Below, in pieces: positions 37,851 through 45,660 of a stretch of DNA of 64,000 nt (position 1 is the stretch's first letter; every line of letters starts with the position of its first letter). Position numbers and translations under genes: made by a program. The DNA comes from Nisaea denitrificans DSM 18348. Its GTDB lineage: Bacteria; Pseudomonadota; Alphaproteobacteria; Thalassobaculales; Thalassobaculaceae. The DNA is taken from NCBI RefSeq assembly GCF_000426505.1, contig NZ_KE384531.1:62001-126000 (forward strand). Direction: 5' to 3'. The notes under the pieces are model-generated. The model was not told the origin of the DNA. It worked only from the letters and a program-made list of their open reading frames with translations, and did no database searches.

Positions 37851-38318
37851 CCAGTCCGGAAACAGTCCAAGGAAGACCTGATCCACTTCTTGGCTGCCTT
37901 TGTCGGCGATGGGTAGCAGCAGTCTGGTCGCGGATTTGTAGTCTTTCTGATAGATCTTCACATGGTCCATCAAGGGGCTTCTTGATCTACGGACCTCGCA
38001 CAATTCATAGTGAAATGTCGAGCCGAACTCGTTGTCGACATCTGAGGCGAGCTTTCCGGTCCAGTCCTGCCCGGTGATTTGCGAGATCAGGGTGCCCTCG
38101 AGCGCATTCACGAAATCGTCGAGCTCTTCGACATATTTATAAACGCTGATGAAACCCAGCCATTTACGGAGAGCTTGAGGTTCGAATGCATTCCGGTCCG
38201 GGATGCCGTCACCCTCGCAACTGGCGTGCCAGTAGGCGAGGAGGCCCTCCGCCCGATTGCCGGCATGCTTGTGATCGCGTCGGTATTTATGATCGGCTCG
38301 ATAATGACCCAGGATCAT
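37845..38318 (-). CDS. PAS-domain protein (PAS_5 type)
   Basis: 157 aa, single domain. RAEGLLAYWHASCEGDGIPD-like start, ALRKWLGFISVYKYVEELDD, FVNALEGTLISQITGQDWTG and MDHVKIYQKDYKSATRLLLP follow the PAS_5 pattern (aromatic WxxxR start, LPxxxIxDv-like strand, GT.I....G.D.tG). Such proteins are numerous in Rhodospirillales; their roles are unknown. Codon use is ordinary. It lies convergent to queG with overlapping stops. Confidence 0.7.
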   Translation of the reverse strand: MILGHYRADHKYRRDHKHAGNRAEGLLAYWHASCEGDGIPDRNAFEPQALRKWLGFISVYKYVEELDDFVNALEGTLISQITGQDWTGKLASDVDNEFGSTFHYELCEVRRSRSPLMDHVKIYQKDYKSATRLLLPIADKGSQEVDQVFLGLFPDWS

Positions 38319-38473
38319 GGTGCGAACGCTTTTCCGGCTCCATTCTGAAGCCTTGATTGATGCCTGAAACCGGCCAGCAAGTGATCAGCAGGCGCTACCG
38401 TGATGCGGACAGCAGGGGAGGCGGGTAGCTGGCTAAATCTGGAATCTCGAATTTCGTATATGGAGCGATTTTC

Positions 38474-38488
38474 TTAAAATTCGATTAA
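38474..38488 (+). promoter_or_regulatory. CtrA-box-like motif TTAA-N7-TTAA
   Basis: TTAA (38474-38477) and TTAA (38485-38488) are exactly 7 bp apart, the spacing of the alphaproteobacterial CtrA box, and a third TTAA follows at 38498. It lies in the AT-rich part of the ~300 bp gap (38319-38615) before the decarboxylase gene. The core TTAAAATTCG also occurs at 15377-15386. AT-rich DNA produces such matches by chance, so this is a candidate. Confidence 0.35.
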
Positions 38489-38615
38489 TTTTTTTAGTTA
38501 ATTGCACCCTATATCGCGTCGTGTATTCGGCAATACCTGTGCGGGGAGCGCTACTGGCGCCGGAAAGCTCGTCGGTCTAGTCTGACTTCGCTTGATCCTG
38601 ATTCCTGGATGTCTC

Positions 38616-40043
38616 ATGTCTCCTGAAGATTTTCGCCGTCATGCGCACGACCTTGTCGACTGGATGGCCGACTACATGGACGCGGTGGAGGAATATCCGG
38701 TGCGCGCGCAATCAGCGCCGGGCGAGATCGCATCAAAGCTACCCGAGACACCGCCGGAAGCGGGCGAGCCGATGGAGCGGATCTTCGAGGATTTCAAATC
38801 GGACGTGATGCCGGGCATTACCCATTGGCAGCACCCGCGCTTTTTCGCGTATTTTCCTGCCAATAGCTCGCCACCTTCCGTACTGGCTGAAATGCTGACG
38901 GCAACCCTCGGCGCGCAATGCATGCTGTGGCAGACAAGCCCGGCGGCGACCGAAATGGAAACCAGGGTGCTGGACTGGCTCCGGCAGATGACGGGATTGC
39001 CGCAGGGTTTGACCGGCGTGATCCAGGATTCTGCTTCCGGGGCGATCCTCTGCGCCCTGCTGACGGCACGGGAAAAGGTTACGAGTTGGAAAGCGAACGA
39101 GCAGGGGCTCGGCAAACAGCCGGTACTGACCGTCTACACTTCCAATCAGACCCATTCCGCGACTGAGAAGAATGTGAAGATTATCGGTCTCGGTCGGGAA
39201 AACCTTCGGCTGATCGACGTTGACGAGGATTTTGCCCTGCGTCCGGAGGTGCTGGAGGAACGGATCAAGGCTGATATCGCAGCCGGATGCGTCCCTGCAT
39301 GTGTCGTTGCGTCCATCGGCGCCACCGGCGTCGGCGCTGTCGATCCGCTGCGAGCCATTGGCGAGATCTGCGAGCGGCATGGCATTTTCCTGCATGTGGA
39401 TGCTGCCTGGGCCGGGACGGCGTGGCTGCTGCCGGAGCAGCGCTGGATGCTGGACGGTATCGAATATGCCGACAGCATCGTCTTCAATCCGCACAAATGG
39501 ATGCTGACGAATTTCGATTGCTCGGCTCATTTCGTGCGCGATCCCGATGCGCTGATCCGCACACTTTCGATCCTGCCGGAATTCCTGAAGAGCAGGGAGC
39601 AGGGCGCGGTTATCGATTACCGGGACTGGAGCGTGCCGCTTGGTCGCCGGTTCCGGGCGTTGAAGCTCTGGATGGTGATCCGGTCCTATGGCGCCGAGGG
39701 CTTGCGCAAAATCATCCGCAAACATATCGATCTCGCAGCGGAGCTTGAGGAATGGATAGAGGCCGAGCCGGATTTTGAAATCGTGGCGCCGCGCTCTCTG
39801 GCACTGATCAATTTCCGCTATCACCCGGCCGGCGTTGACGAGCCGGAGGTGCTTGATCGTCTCAACGCGGCCTTGCTGGAGCGGATCAATGACGATGGGC
39901 GGATCTATCTGACCCAGAACAAGGTTCGGGGGCGGGCGGCCATCCGCTTTTCCATCGGGCAGACGAACACCGAGCAGCGTCATGTCCGCGAAGGCTGGGA
40001 TGTGGTCACCGAAATCGCACGTAGTCTGAAAATGGGACTCTGA
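38616..40043 (+). CDS. PLP-dependent decarboxylase (aromatic amino acid decarboxylase family)
   Basis: 475 aa from ATG 38616. Group II decarboxylase fold: PEDFRRHAHDLVDWMADYMD, THWQHPRFFAYFPANSSPPS, TSPAATEMETRVLDWLRQM, HVDAAWAGTAWLLPEQ and the PLP lysine in FNPHKWMLTNFDCSAHFVRD. The length and the FRRHAHDLVDWMADY start match aromatic-L-amino-acid/tyrosine/tryptophan decarboxylases more than glutamate decarboxylase. Substrate not determined. The next gene starts 22 bp later, so the two are likely an operon. Confidence 0.9.
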   Translation: MSPEDFRRHAHDLVDWMADYMDAVEEYPVRAQSAPGEIASKLPETPPEAGEPMERIFEDFKSDVMPGITHWQHPRFFAYFPANSSPPSVLAEMLTATLGAQCMLWQTSPAATEMETRVLDWLRQMTGLPQGLTGVIQDSASGAILCALLTAREKVTSWKANEQGLGKQPVLTVYTSNQTHSATEKNVKIIGLGRENLRLIDVDEDFALRPEVLEERIKADIAAGCVPACVVASIGATGVGAVDPLRAIGEICERHGIFLHVDAAWAGTAWLLPEQRWMLDGIEYADSIVFNPHKWMLTNFDCSAHFVRDPDALIRTLSILPEFLKSREQGAVIDYRDWSVPLGRRFRALKLWMVIRSYGAEGLRKIIRKHIDLAAELEEWIEAEPDFEIVAPRSLALINFRYHPAGVDEPEVLDRLNAALLERINDDGRIYLTQNKVRGRAAIRFSIGQTNTEQRHVREGWDVVTEIARSLKMGL

Positions 40044-40065
40044 ACAACAGGAGTCAGGAGGACTT

Positions 40066-40746
40066 ATGGGGTTGTATGGAACCGGCATGCTGATGACCTT
40101 CACCGAGGTCGCGCCGGAGGACGAAGACGAATACAACGAGTGGTACAATCGCGAGCATATCGACGAGCGCGTCTGGATGCCGGGTTTCCATCGTGCCCGG
40201 CGCTATGTCGCGGCGGATGCCGATGCCCGGGTGAAGTATTTCGCCAGCTACGAGACCGGTACGGTGCAGGATCTGTCAGATCCTGATTATATGGCCCGGC
40301 TCGCTGTGCAGAGCGAGTGGAGCCAGAAGGTCATGGCAGGCTTCACCAAGTTCGACCGGCTGACAGCCGATATCACTGTCGATCAGACCCATGGGTTTTC
40401 CGGCTGGCTGGGAGTAACCCGGTTTTTCCCTGACCAAGGCGTGCGCGACCGATTGCGCGAAACTCTCAAGACAACGGTTCTGCCTGAGCTGGGCAAGCGC
40501 CTGAACATGCTTGGTGGCTGCCTTGCCGAGAACAACATCGATGTCAGTAACGCCGGCCTGGTTGCTCAGGGGAAACCGGTGCCGCCGGGACAGACCCCTG
40601 AATGGGTTGTGCTGCTGGATGGCGCTACGGAGGCGTCGGTACGGGACGCAAATGATGGACTTATGGAGGCTCTGGAAGAAGCCGGTGTCGCCGTGGCCAG
40701 TCTGGATCAGACGATTTACGGTTTTCTTTTTGGGAACAACCGGTAA
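40066..40746 (+). CDS. DUF4286-like protein with two ferredoxin-like halves
   Basis: 226 aa, good SD (AGGAGG) before ATG 40066. TFTEVAPEDEDEYNEWYNRE followed by HIDERVWMPGFHRARRYVAA is the signature of the DUF4286-type alpha-beta barrel proteins. The second half (GWLGVTRFFPDQGVRDRLRE, WVVLLDGATEASVRDANDGL) looks like a second, more diverged copy. Function unknown in the family. Placement directly after the decarboxylase suggests a linked role. Confidence 0.72.
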   Translation: MGLYGTGMLMTFTEVAPEDEDEYNEWYNREHIDERVWMPGFHRARRYVAADADARVKYFASYETGTVQDLSDPDYMARLAVQSEWSQKVMAGFTKFDRLTADITVDQTHGFSGWLGVTRFFPDQGVRDRLRETLKTTVLPELGKRLNMLGGCLAENNIDVSNAGLVAQGKPVPPGQTPEWVVLLDGATEASVRDANDGLMEALEEAGVAVASLDQTIYGFLFGNNR

Positions 40747-40763
40747 GCGCGGAGCGTCTTTCC

Positions 40764-43292
40764 TTGAGCGGACTTTGCCGGACGCGTAGTCTCACGCGCA
40801 TGAGAAGTTATGCGATCCGTTGTTACGCCCTGTCCTTGTCGGCCTTTTGTCTGGCCGCTTTCATTCCGGCCGCGTATGCGGAACCTGTTGAGGGCATGAA
40901 CAGCCTCGCTCGAGGCATTTCTTCAAACCCGTTCACAGCAGTGGTTCTCGCATTTGCGCTTGCCTCTGCTGTCGCACTGGGCGCTATCCAGTTTTTGTAC
41001 CTTGGCCGATTCAAAGCCTTGCGCGCGGAGCGCGATGCCCTTGCCGCTGCGCTGGACGGACGTGATGCTGCGCTCCAGATGCCATATGTCGGAGTGATCG
41101 GACTGATCACGGACAATATGTCGGGTGACGAGTCTGTACTGCGCTATGTCAGCCCGTCCGTCTGCACGTTGCTGCGCGCCGACGCTGAACGGCTTCAGAC
41201 CATCGATGATATCGCCGGCTATCTCGCCGAAGGTGCGGGAGTCACACTGGGGTCGGCGGTCCGCGCATTGATGGCTGAGGGGAAAGCCTTTTCATTCGTT
41301 GCGGGGATCCGCAACGGATCGCGCGCTCTCAAGGTTTCGGGCATTCCGGTGGAAGTTGGCACGGGCGCGTCCCCCCGGGCGGCTCTGGCGATGGTTGATA
41401 TCTCCGAGGAAGTGCAGAGCCGCGCGGCCGCAGAAGAAGAAGCGCGCAGCAGAAGGCGCCGGAACGAGGATTTGCTCGCCTCGATCAATCTGCAGACCAC
41501 TCCATTCTGGCGGCGCGACGAAAACCTGCACATCCGCTTTGCGAATATCGCGGCGGATATCATCGATCTGGATTCAGAATCGGCGCGGGATACCTCGCGG
41601 CGCGCCCGCCGGCTTGGGGCGCCCTATTCGGAAAGCCGGTTTATCGTGGTTGACGGCGAACGCCGGCTGTTCGAGGTGACCGAAGCACCGAGCCCGGATG
41701 TGCGCGGGACTGTCGGCTGGGCCATTGATGTAACGTCTCTGGAAGAGTCGCAGGCCGAGATCGCGCGGCATATCGCAGCGCATGAAGACGTGCTTGAGGG
41801 ACTGTCCACGGCGATCGCGATTTTCGGCCCGGACAAGCGGCTGAAATTCTTTAACAGCGCTTTCGCGGAACTTTGGCAAGTCGATCCGGCGCAGCTCGAC
41901 GCCGACCCGACCATCACGGAGTTTCTTGAATTGCTGCGCGAGTTGCGCCGGCTGCCGGAGCAATCGGATTTCCGGGCATACAGGGACCACTGGAACGGGC
42001 TCTTCACGCGCCTGATCGATCCGATGGAGGATTTCTTCTTCCTGCCGGACGATCGGACATTGCGCATGGTGGTGATGCCGCACCCTTTCGGGGGGCTGTT
42101 CCTGACCTTCGAAGATGTGACCGATCGGCTCGCCCTGGAGCGGAACTACAACACCTTGAACGAGGTGCAGCGCGAGACCATCGACAACCTTGCCGAAGGT
42201 GTTGTCGTGTTCGGGGCGGACGGGCGCATGACGCTGTCCAATCCGATTTTCCTCAGTATGTGGGATCTCGACCCGGATTTCCGGGATCAGTCTCTTCATG
42301 TGTCGGAAGTCCTTGATGCCATGCGGCCTCTTTTTCCGCCTCTGGAGGAGCGTGATTGGGACGACTACAAACAGGAATTCTCTGCCCGGTTTGCCGACCG
42401 GGTGTCCGAGCATGGCCGCACCGAGCGCCCAGATGGAACCGCCCTTGAATATTCTTTCGTCCCGTTGCCCGATGGCGCGACGTTGGTCAATTTCCTGGAC
42501 GTGACTGATACCCTGAATGTGCAGCGTGCCTTGCAGGATCGGAACGAGGCGCTGGAAACGGCGGACCGGCTGAAGAGCGAGTTCATCGCGAATGTTTCTT
42601 ATGAGCTGCGCACGCCGCTGAATGCGATCATCGGATTTGCCGAGATGCTCAACGATGGCTATGTCGGCGATGTCACCGAGAAGCAGCGGGAATATCTGAA
42701 AGCCATTCTAGATTCTTCGGGCCGGCTCTCGTCATTGATCGGCAATATTATTGATCTTGCCTCCATTGAGGCGGGCTACCTGACACTCGATCCGCAGGAG
42801 CTTGATGTTCGTGAGGTCGCCGATGCGGCGATATTGCTGATAGAGGAAAGAGCCCGCAGCCAGGGCGTTGAGATTGAAGTCGATGTCGATGAAGCGGTGT
42901 CCGGGATCGAGGCGGACGACCGGCGGTTGCGGCAAATCCTGTTCAATCTGGTGTCCAGCGCGCTGCAGTTTACGGCGCAAGGGGAGCGCATAAATCTCTC
43001 CGTACGCGCACAGGGCGACGATATTCTGTTTTCTGTCATGGATGAGGGCAGTGGTGTGCCGGACGAAATGCGCAACCTGATTTTTGAAGCCTTTTCCGGA
43101 CCTGATCGGGGTGGCAGGGCGCAGGGGCCGGATCTGGCGCTGCCACTTGTCCGGCGTCTGGTCGAGCTGCATGGCGGGGCCATGTCGGTGGAGCCGGTCG
43201 AGGGGGCAGGTCTGTGTATTCAGTGCCGCTTGCCGCGTCATGCCGCCACGCCGGACGAGGCGACTAAATTGGCAGGTGAGCTGGTCCTATGA
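40764..43292 (+). CDS. divL: DivL-like PAS histidine-kinase homologue with Tyr in the H-box
   Basis: 842 aa from TTG 40764, which has GGAG 9 bp upstream; ATG 40800 lacks one but is possible. Two membrane segments (FCLAAFIPAAYA and FTAVVLAFALASAVALGAIQ), several PAS domains (about 330-440, 460-580) and a kinase module. The H-box reads FIANVSYELRTPLNAIIGFA: Tyr613 (TAT at 42600-42602) replaces the phospho-His, as in Caulobacter DivL. The ATPase domain is also degenerate: N-box NLVSSALQFTAQG has Ser for the usual Asn, and the G2 region AQGPDLALPLVRRL lacks the GxGLGL pattern. DivL controls CckA and thereby CtrA. The gene order divL-tsaE is the alphaproteobacterial one. Confidence 0.85.
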   Translation: MSGLCRTRSLTRMRSYAIRCYALSLSAFCLAAFIPAAYAEPVEGMNSLARGISSNPFTAVVLAFALASAVALGAIQFLYLGRFKALRAERDALAAALDGRDAALQMPYVGVIGLITDNMSGDESVLRYVSPSVCTLLRADAERLQTIDDIAGYLAEGAGVTLGSAVRALMAEGKAFSFVAGIRNGSRALKVSGIPVEVGTGASPRAALAMVDISEEVQSRAAAEEEARSRRRRNEDLLASINLQTTPFWRRDENLHIRFANIAADIIDLDSESARDTSRRARRLGAPYSESRFIVVDGERRLFEVTEAPSPDVRGTVGWAIDVTSLEESQAEIARHIAAHEDVLEGLSTAIAIFGPDKRLKFFNSAFAELWQVDPAQLDADPTITEFLELLRELRRLPEQSDFRAYRDHWNGLFTRLIDPMEDFFFLPDDRTLRMVVMPHPFGGLFLTFEDVTDRLALERNYNTLNEVQRETIDNLAEGVVVFGADGRMTLSNPIFLSMWDLDPDFRDQSLHVSEVLDAMRPLFPPLEERDWDDYKQEFSARFADRVSEHGRTERPDGTALEYSFVPLPDGATLVNFLDVTDTLNVQRALQDRNEALETADRLKSEFIANVSYELRTPLNAIIGFAEMLNDGYVGDVTEKQREYLKAILDSSGRLSSLIGNIIDLASIEAGYLTLDPQELDVREVADAAILLIEERARSQGVEIEVDVDEAVSGIEADDRRLRQILFNLVSSALQFTAQGERINLSVRAQGDDILFSVMDEGSGVPDEMRNLIFEAFSGPDRGGRAQGPDLALPLVRRLVELHGGAMSVEPVEGAGLCIQCRLPRHAATPDEATKLAGELVL

Positions 43293-43822
43293 CATCAGGC
43301 GCAGAGTCGGTGCGCCTTGTCCTCAACGGACAGTTGGCAACAGAGCATCTGGCCCGCGCCTGTGCCGGCTTCGCCGCACCGGGCTGTGTTTTTCTGCTTT
43401 CTGGCGGTCTCGGCGCAGGCAAGTCGACATTCGCCCGCGCCTTCATCCGTCGTCTGATCGGGGCGGACGAAGAGGTGCCAAGTCCGACCTTCACTCTGGT
43501 GCAGCAATATGGTCCGTTCGATCGTGACGGTGCAGAGCTTGAGGTCTGGCATGCCGATCTCTACCGGCTCGGCGATCCGGATGAAGTTCTTGAGCTGGGG
43601 CTGGATGAAGCCTTCGCAACAACGATCTGTCTTGTCGAATGGCCGGACCGTCTCGGTTCTTTTGCCCCGAAAGACGCCATTGAATTGATTTTCGACTTTG
43701 CAGCGGATAAAGCCGCGGGGCCGGAAGTGCGCGATGTCACAGCGAGGGTTCCGGCCAAATGGCGCGCGGCCTTTGTCGCCGCCTGTGACGAAGCCGGAGT
43801 GACGCACGCGGGGACCAGATGA
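43289..43822 (+). CDS. tsaE: tRNA threonylcarbamoyladenosine biosynthesis ATPase TsaE
   Basis: 177 aa, overlapping the kinase gene by 4 bp. Walker A FLLSGGLGAGKSTFARAFIR, then EEVPSPTFTLVQQYG, EVWHADLYRLGDPDEVLELG and ICLVEWPDRLG are diagnostic. TsaE is the ATPase of the TsaBDE complex that makes t6A37 in ANN-decoding tRNAs. The C-terminal extension (about 30 residues) is typical of alphaproteobacteria. Confidence 0.95.
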   Translation: MTSGAESVRLVLNGQLATEHLARACAGFAAPGCVFLLSGGLGAGKSTFARAFIRRLIGADEEVPSPTFTLVQQYGPFDRDGAELEVWHADLYRLGDPDEVLELGLDEAFATTICLVEWPDRLGSFAPKDAIELIFDFAADKAAGPEVRDVTARVPAKWRAAFVAACDEAGVTHAGTR

Positions 43823-44856
43823 GTGAAATGAATGTGACGGATGTGAGAGAGGCGAAGCGTCGTGCATTCTGGCAAGAGGCCGGGTGGGACGGCGCCACGG
43901 AAGCGCCGCTCGCGGCTGACGCATCCTTCAGACGCTATTTCCGCTTGAAACATACGGATGGCCGGGCTGCGGTCGTTATGGACGCTCCGCCCAACAAGGA
44001 AGACGTCCGGCCGTTCGTCTCTGTCGGAGAAATCCTCTCGGGTTTCGGTTACAGCGTCCCCCGGCTGTTGGCCGCCGATGAAGCGGAGGGTTTTCTGCTT
44101 CTGGAGGATCTGGGTGACACCACCTATACCCGCGCGCTGGCCGCGGGTGAGGACGAACATGCTCTCTATGGTCTGGCGGCCGATTTGCTGACTGATCTGG
44201 CCAAGCGCGGCGTTGACGGCGTCACGGGGCGGGTTCCAGCCTACAGCGATGAAAAGCTTCTGCAGGAAGCGATGCTGTTCGTCGACTGGTATCTTCGCCC
44301 CGGTGTCGGACTTGAGATCGATGACGCGGCGCGTGAGAGTTTTGCCGACGCATTGCGTGCCTGCTTGCCTGCTGCCCGTTGCGGGGAGGAAGTGTTTGTT
44401 CTTCGTGACTACCATGTCGACAACATGATGCTGCTCCCGGACCGACCCGGCATAGCGGCCTGCGGGTTGCTGGACTTTCAGGACGCGGTGACCGGCCCCG
44501 CCAGTTATGACCTCGTGTCGCTGTTGCAGGATTGCCGCCGGGACATCTCCGAACCTGTCATCAAATCGACCATGGAGCGTTATTTCGCCGCCATGCCGGA
44601 GATCGTGGACCGGCAGGCGTTCCTCAGCTCCTATCGGGTGCTGGGAGCGCAGCGCCATCTCAAGGTATTCGGGATCTTTGCCCGGCAGACGGTACTTTAC
44701 GGCAACCACGGCTATCTGGTGCATATGCCGCGGCTCTGGAGACTGACTCTGGAGAATTTATCCGACGAGGCTCTTGCGCCCGTCCGGGAATGGATCGAAA
44801 AACACGTGCCAGAGTCACATCGCGTGACACCGCCGCCGGGCGGATGCGCTGCCTGA
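43819..44856 (+). CDS. amgK: Anomeric sugar kinase AmgK (MurNAc/GlcNAc kinase)
   Basis: 345 aa, ATGA overlap with tsaE. Aminoglycoside-phosphotransferase fold: PLAADASFRRYFRLKHTDGR, GFLLLEDLGDTTYTRALAAG, the catalytic VLRDYHVDNMMLLPDRPG and metal-binding GLLDFQDAVTGPASYDLVSL. In Pseudomonas and Caulobacter the neighbour pair amgK-murU phosphorylates MurNAc at C1 and makes UDP-MurNAc, a cell-wall recycling route that bypasses fosfomycin-sensitive MurA. murU follows 16 bp later. Confidence 0.9.
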   Translation: MSEMNVTDVREAKRRAFWQEAGWDGATEAPLAADASFRRYFRLKHTDGRAAVVMDAPPNKEDVRPFVSVGEILSGFGYSVPRLLAADEAEGFLLLEDLGDTTYTRALAAGEDEHALYGLAADLLTDLAKRGVDGVTGRVPAYSDEKLLQEAMLFVDWYLRPGVGLEIDDAARESFADALRACLPAARCGEEVFVLRDYHVDNMMLLPDRPGIAACGLLDFQDAVTGPASYDLVSLLQDCRRDISEPVIKSTMERYFAAMPEIVDRQAFLSSYRVLGAQRHLKVFGIFARQTVLYGNHGYLVHMPRLWRLTLENLSDEALAPVREWIEKHVPESHRVTPPPGGCAA

Positions 44857-44872
44857 GGAAGTTCCGAACACA

Positions 44873-45637
44873 ATGCTGCTGACCCGACTGAAGACGAAAA
44901 AGACGACGATCCCCGAGACCGCGATGGTACTTGCGGCCGGGCGAGGCGCACGGTTAGCGCCGCTGACCGACACGGTTCCGAAGCCGCTGACTGAAGTTGA
45001 TGGCAAGGCCTTGATCGATCACATCCTGGAGCGGTTGATCGCGGTTGGGGTGAAGCGCGTGGTGGTGAATACTTTCCATCTCGGCGAGCAGATCGAGTCG
45101 CATCTCGCCGGTCGGACGGATGTGGAGATCGTCATCAGCCGTGAGGACAGCCTTCTCGATACCGGGGGTGGTGTTGTGAATGCCCTGCCGCTGCTGGGCA
45201 CGGAGCCGTTTTTCGTCATCAATGGCGACAGTCTCTGGGTCGATGCGATGAAACCGACGCTGGAGAGACTGGCCGAGGCCTGGCACGAGAAGACCATGGA
45301 TGCGCTGCTGCTGTTGCATCCTTCCGCCCGCGTGTCAGGCTCTCTTGGCCGGGGAGACTTCACCATGGGCCCCATGGGTAATTTGACTCGCCGTGAAGAG
45401 CGGCGGGTTGCGCCCTATACCTATATGGGTGCCTCGATCCTGCATCCGCGCCTGTTCGAAGGGGCGCCGGACGGGGCCTTCTCCCTTAACCTGCTCTATG
45501 ACAAGGCCGAGGAGGGGGAGCGTCTCTTCGGTGCCCTGCATGACGGGCTCTGGTATCATATCAGCACAATTGATGACCTGGAGACGGCGCGGAGATTTTA
45601 CGCGCAGGGCCACGTGCCCGACGTGCCTTTCTTCTGA
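44873..45637 (+). CDS. murU: MurNAc-1-phosphate uridylyltransferase MurU
   Basis: 254 aa. Nucleotidyltransferase fold: AMVLAAGRGARLAPLTDTVP and KPLTEVDGKALIDHILERL, with FFVINGDSLWVDAMKPTLER as the NGD metal site and YTYMGASILHPRLFEGAP near the end. Small size and the amgK partner support MurU over glucose-1-phosphate thymidylyltransferases. Product UDP-MurNAc would re-enter peptidoglycan synthesis. Confidence 0.9.
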   Translation: MLLTRLKTKKTTIPETAMVLAAGRGARLAPLTDTVPKPLTEVDGKALIDHILERLIAVGVKRVVVNTFHLGEQIESHLAGRTDVEIVISREDSLLDTGGGVVNALPLLGTEPFFVINGDSLWVDAMKPTLERLAEAWHEKTMDALLLLHPSARVSGSLGRGDFTMGPMGNLTRREERRVAPYTYMGASILHPRLFEGAPDGAFSLNLLYDKAEEGERLFGALHDGLWYHISTIDDLETARRFYAQGHVPDVPFF

Positions 45638-45660
45638 GGTTCGCTAACAAGGGAGACGGC

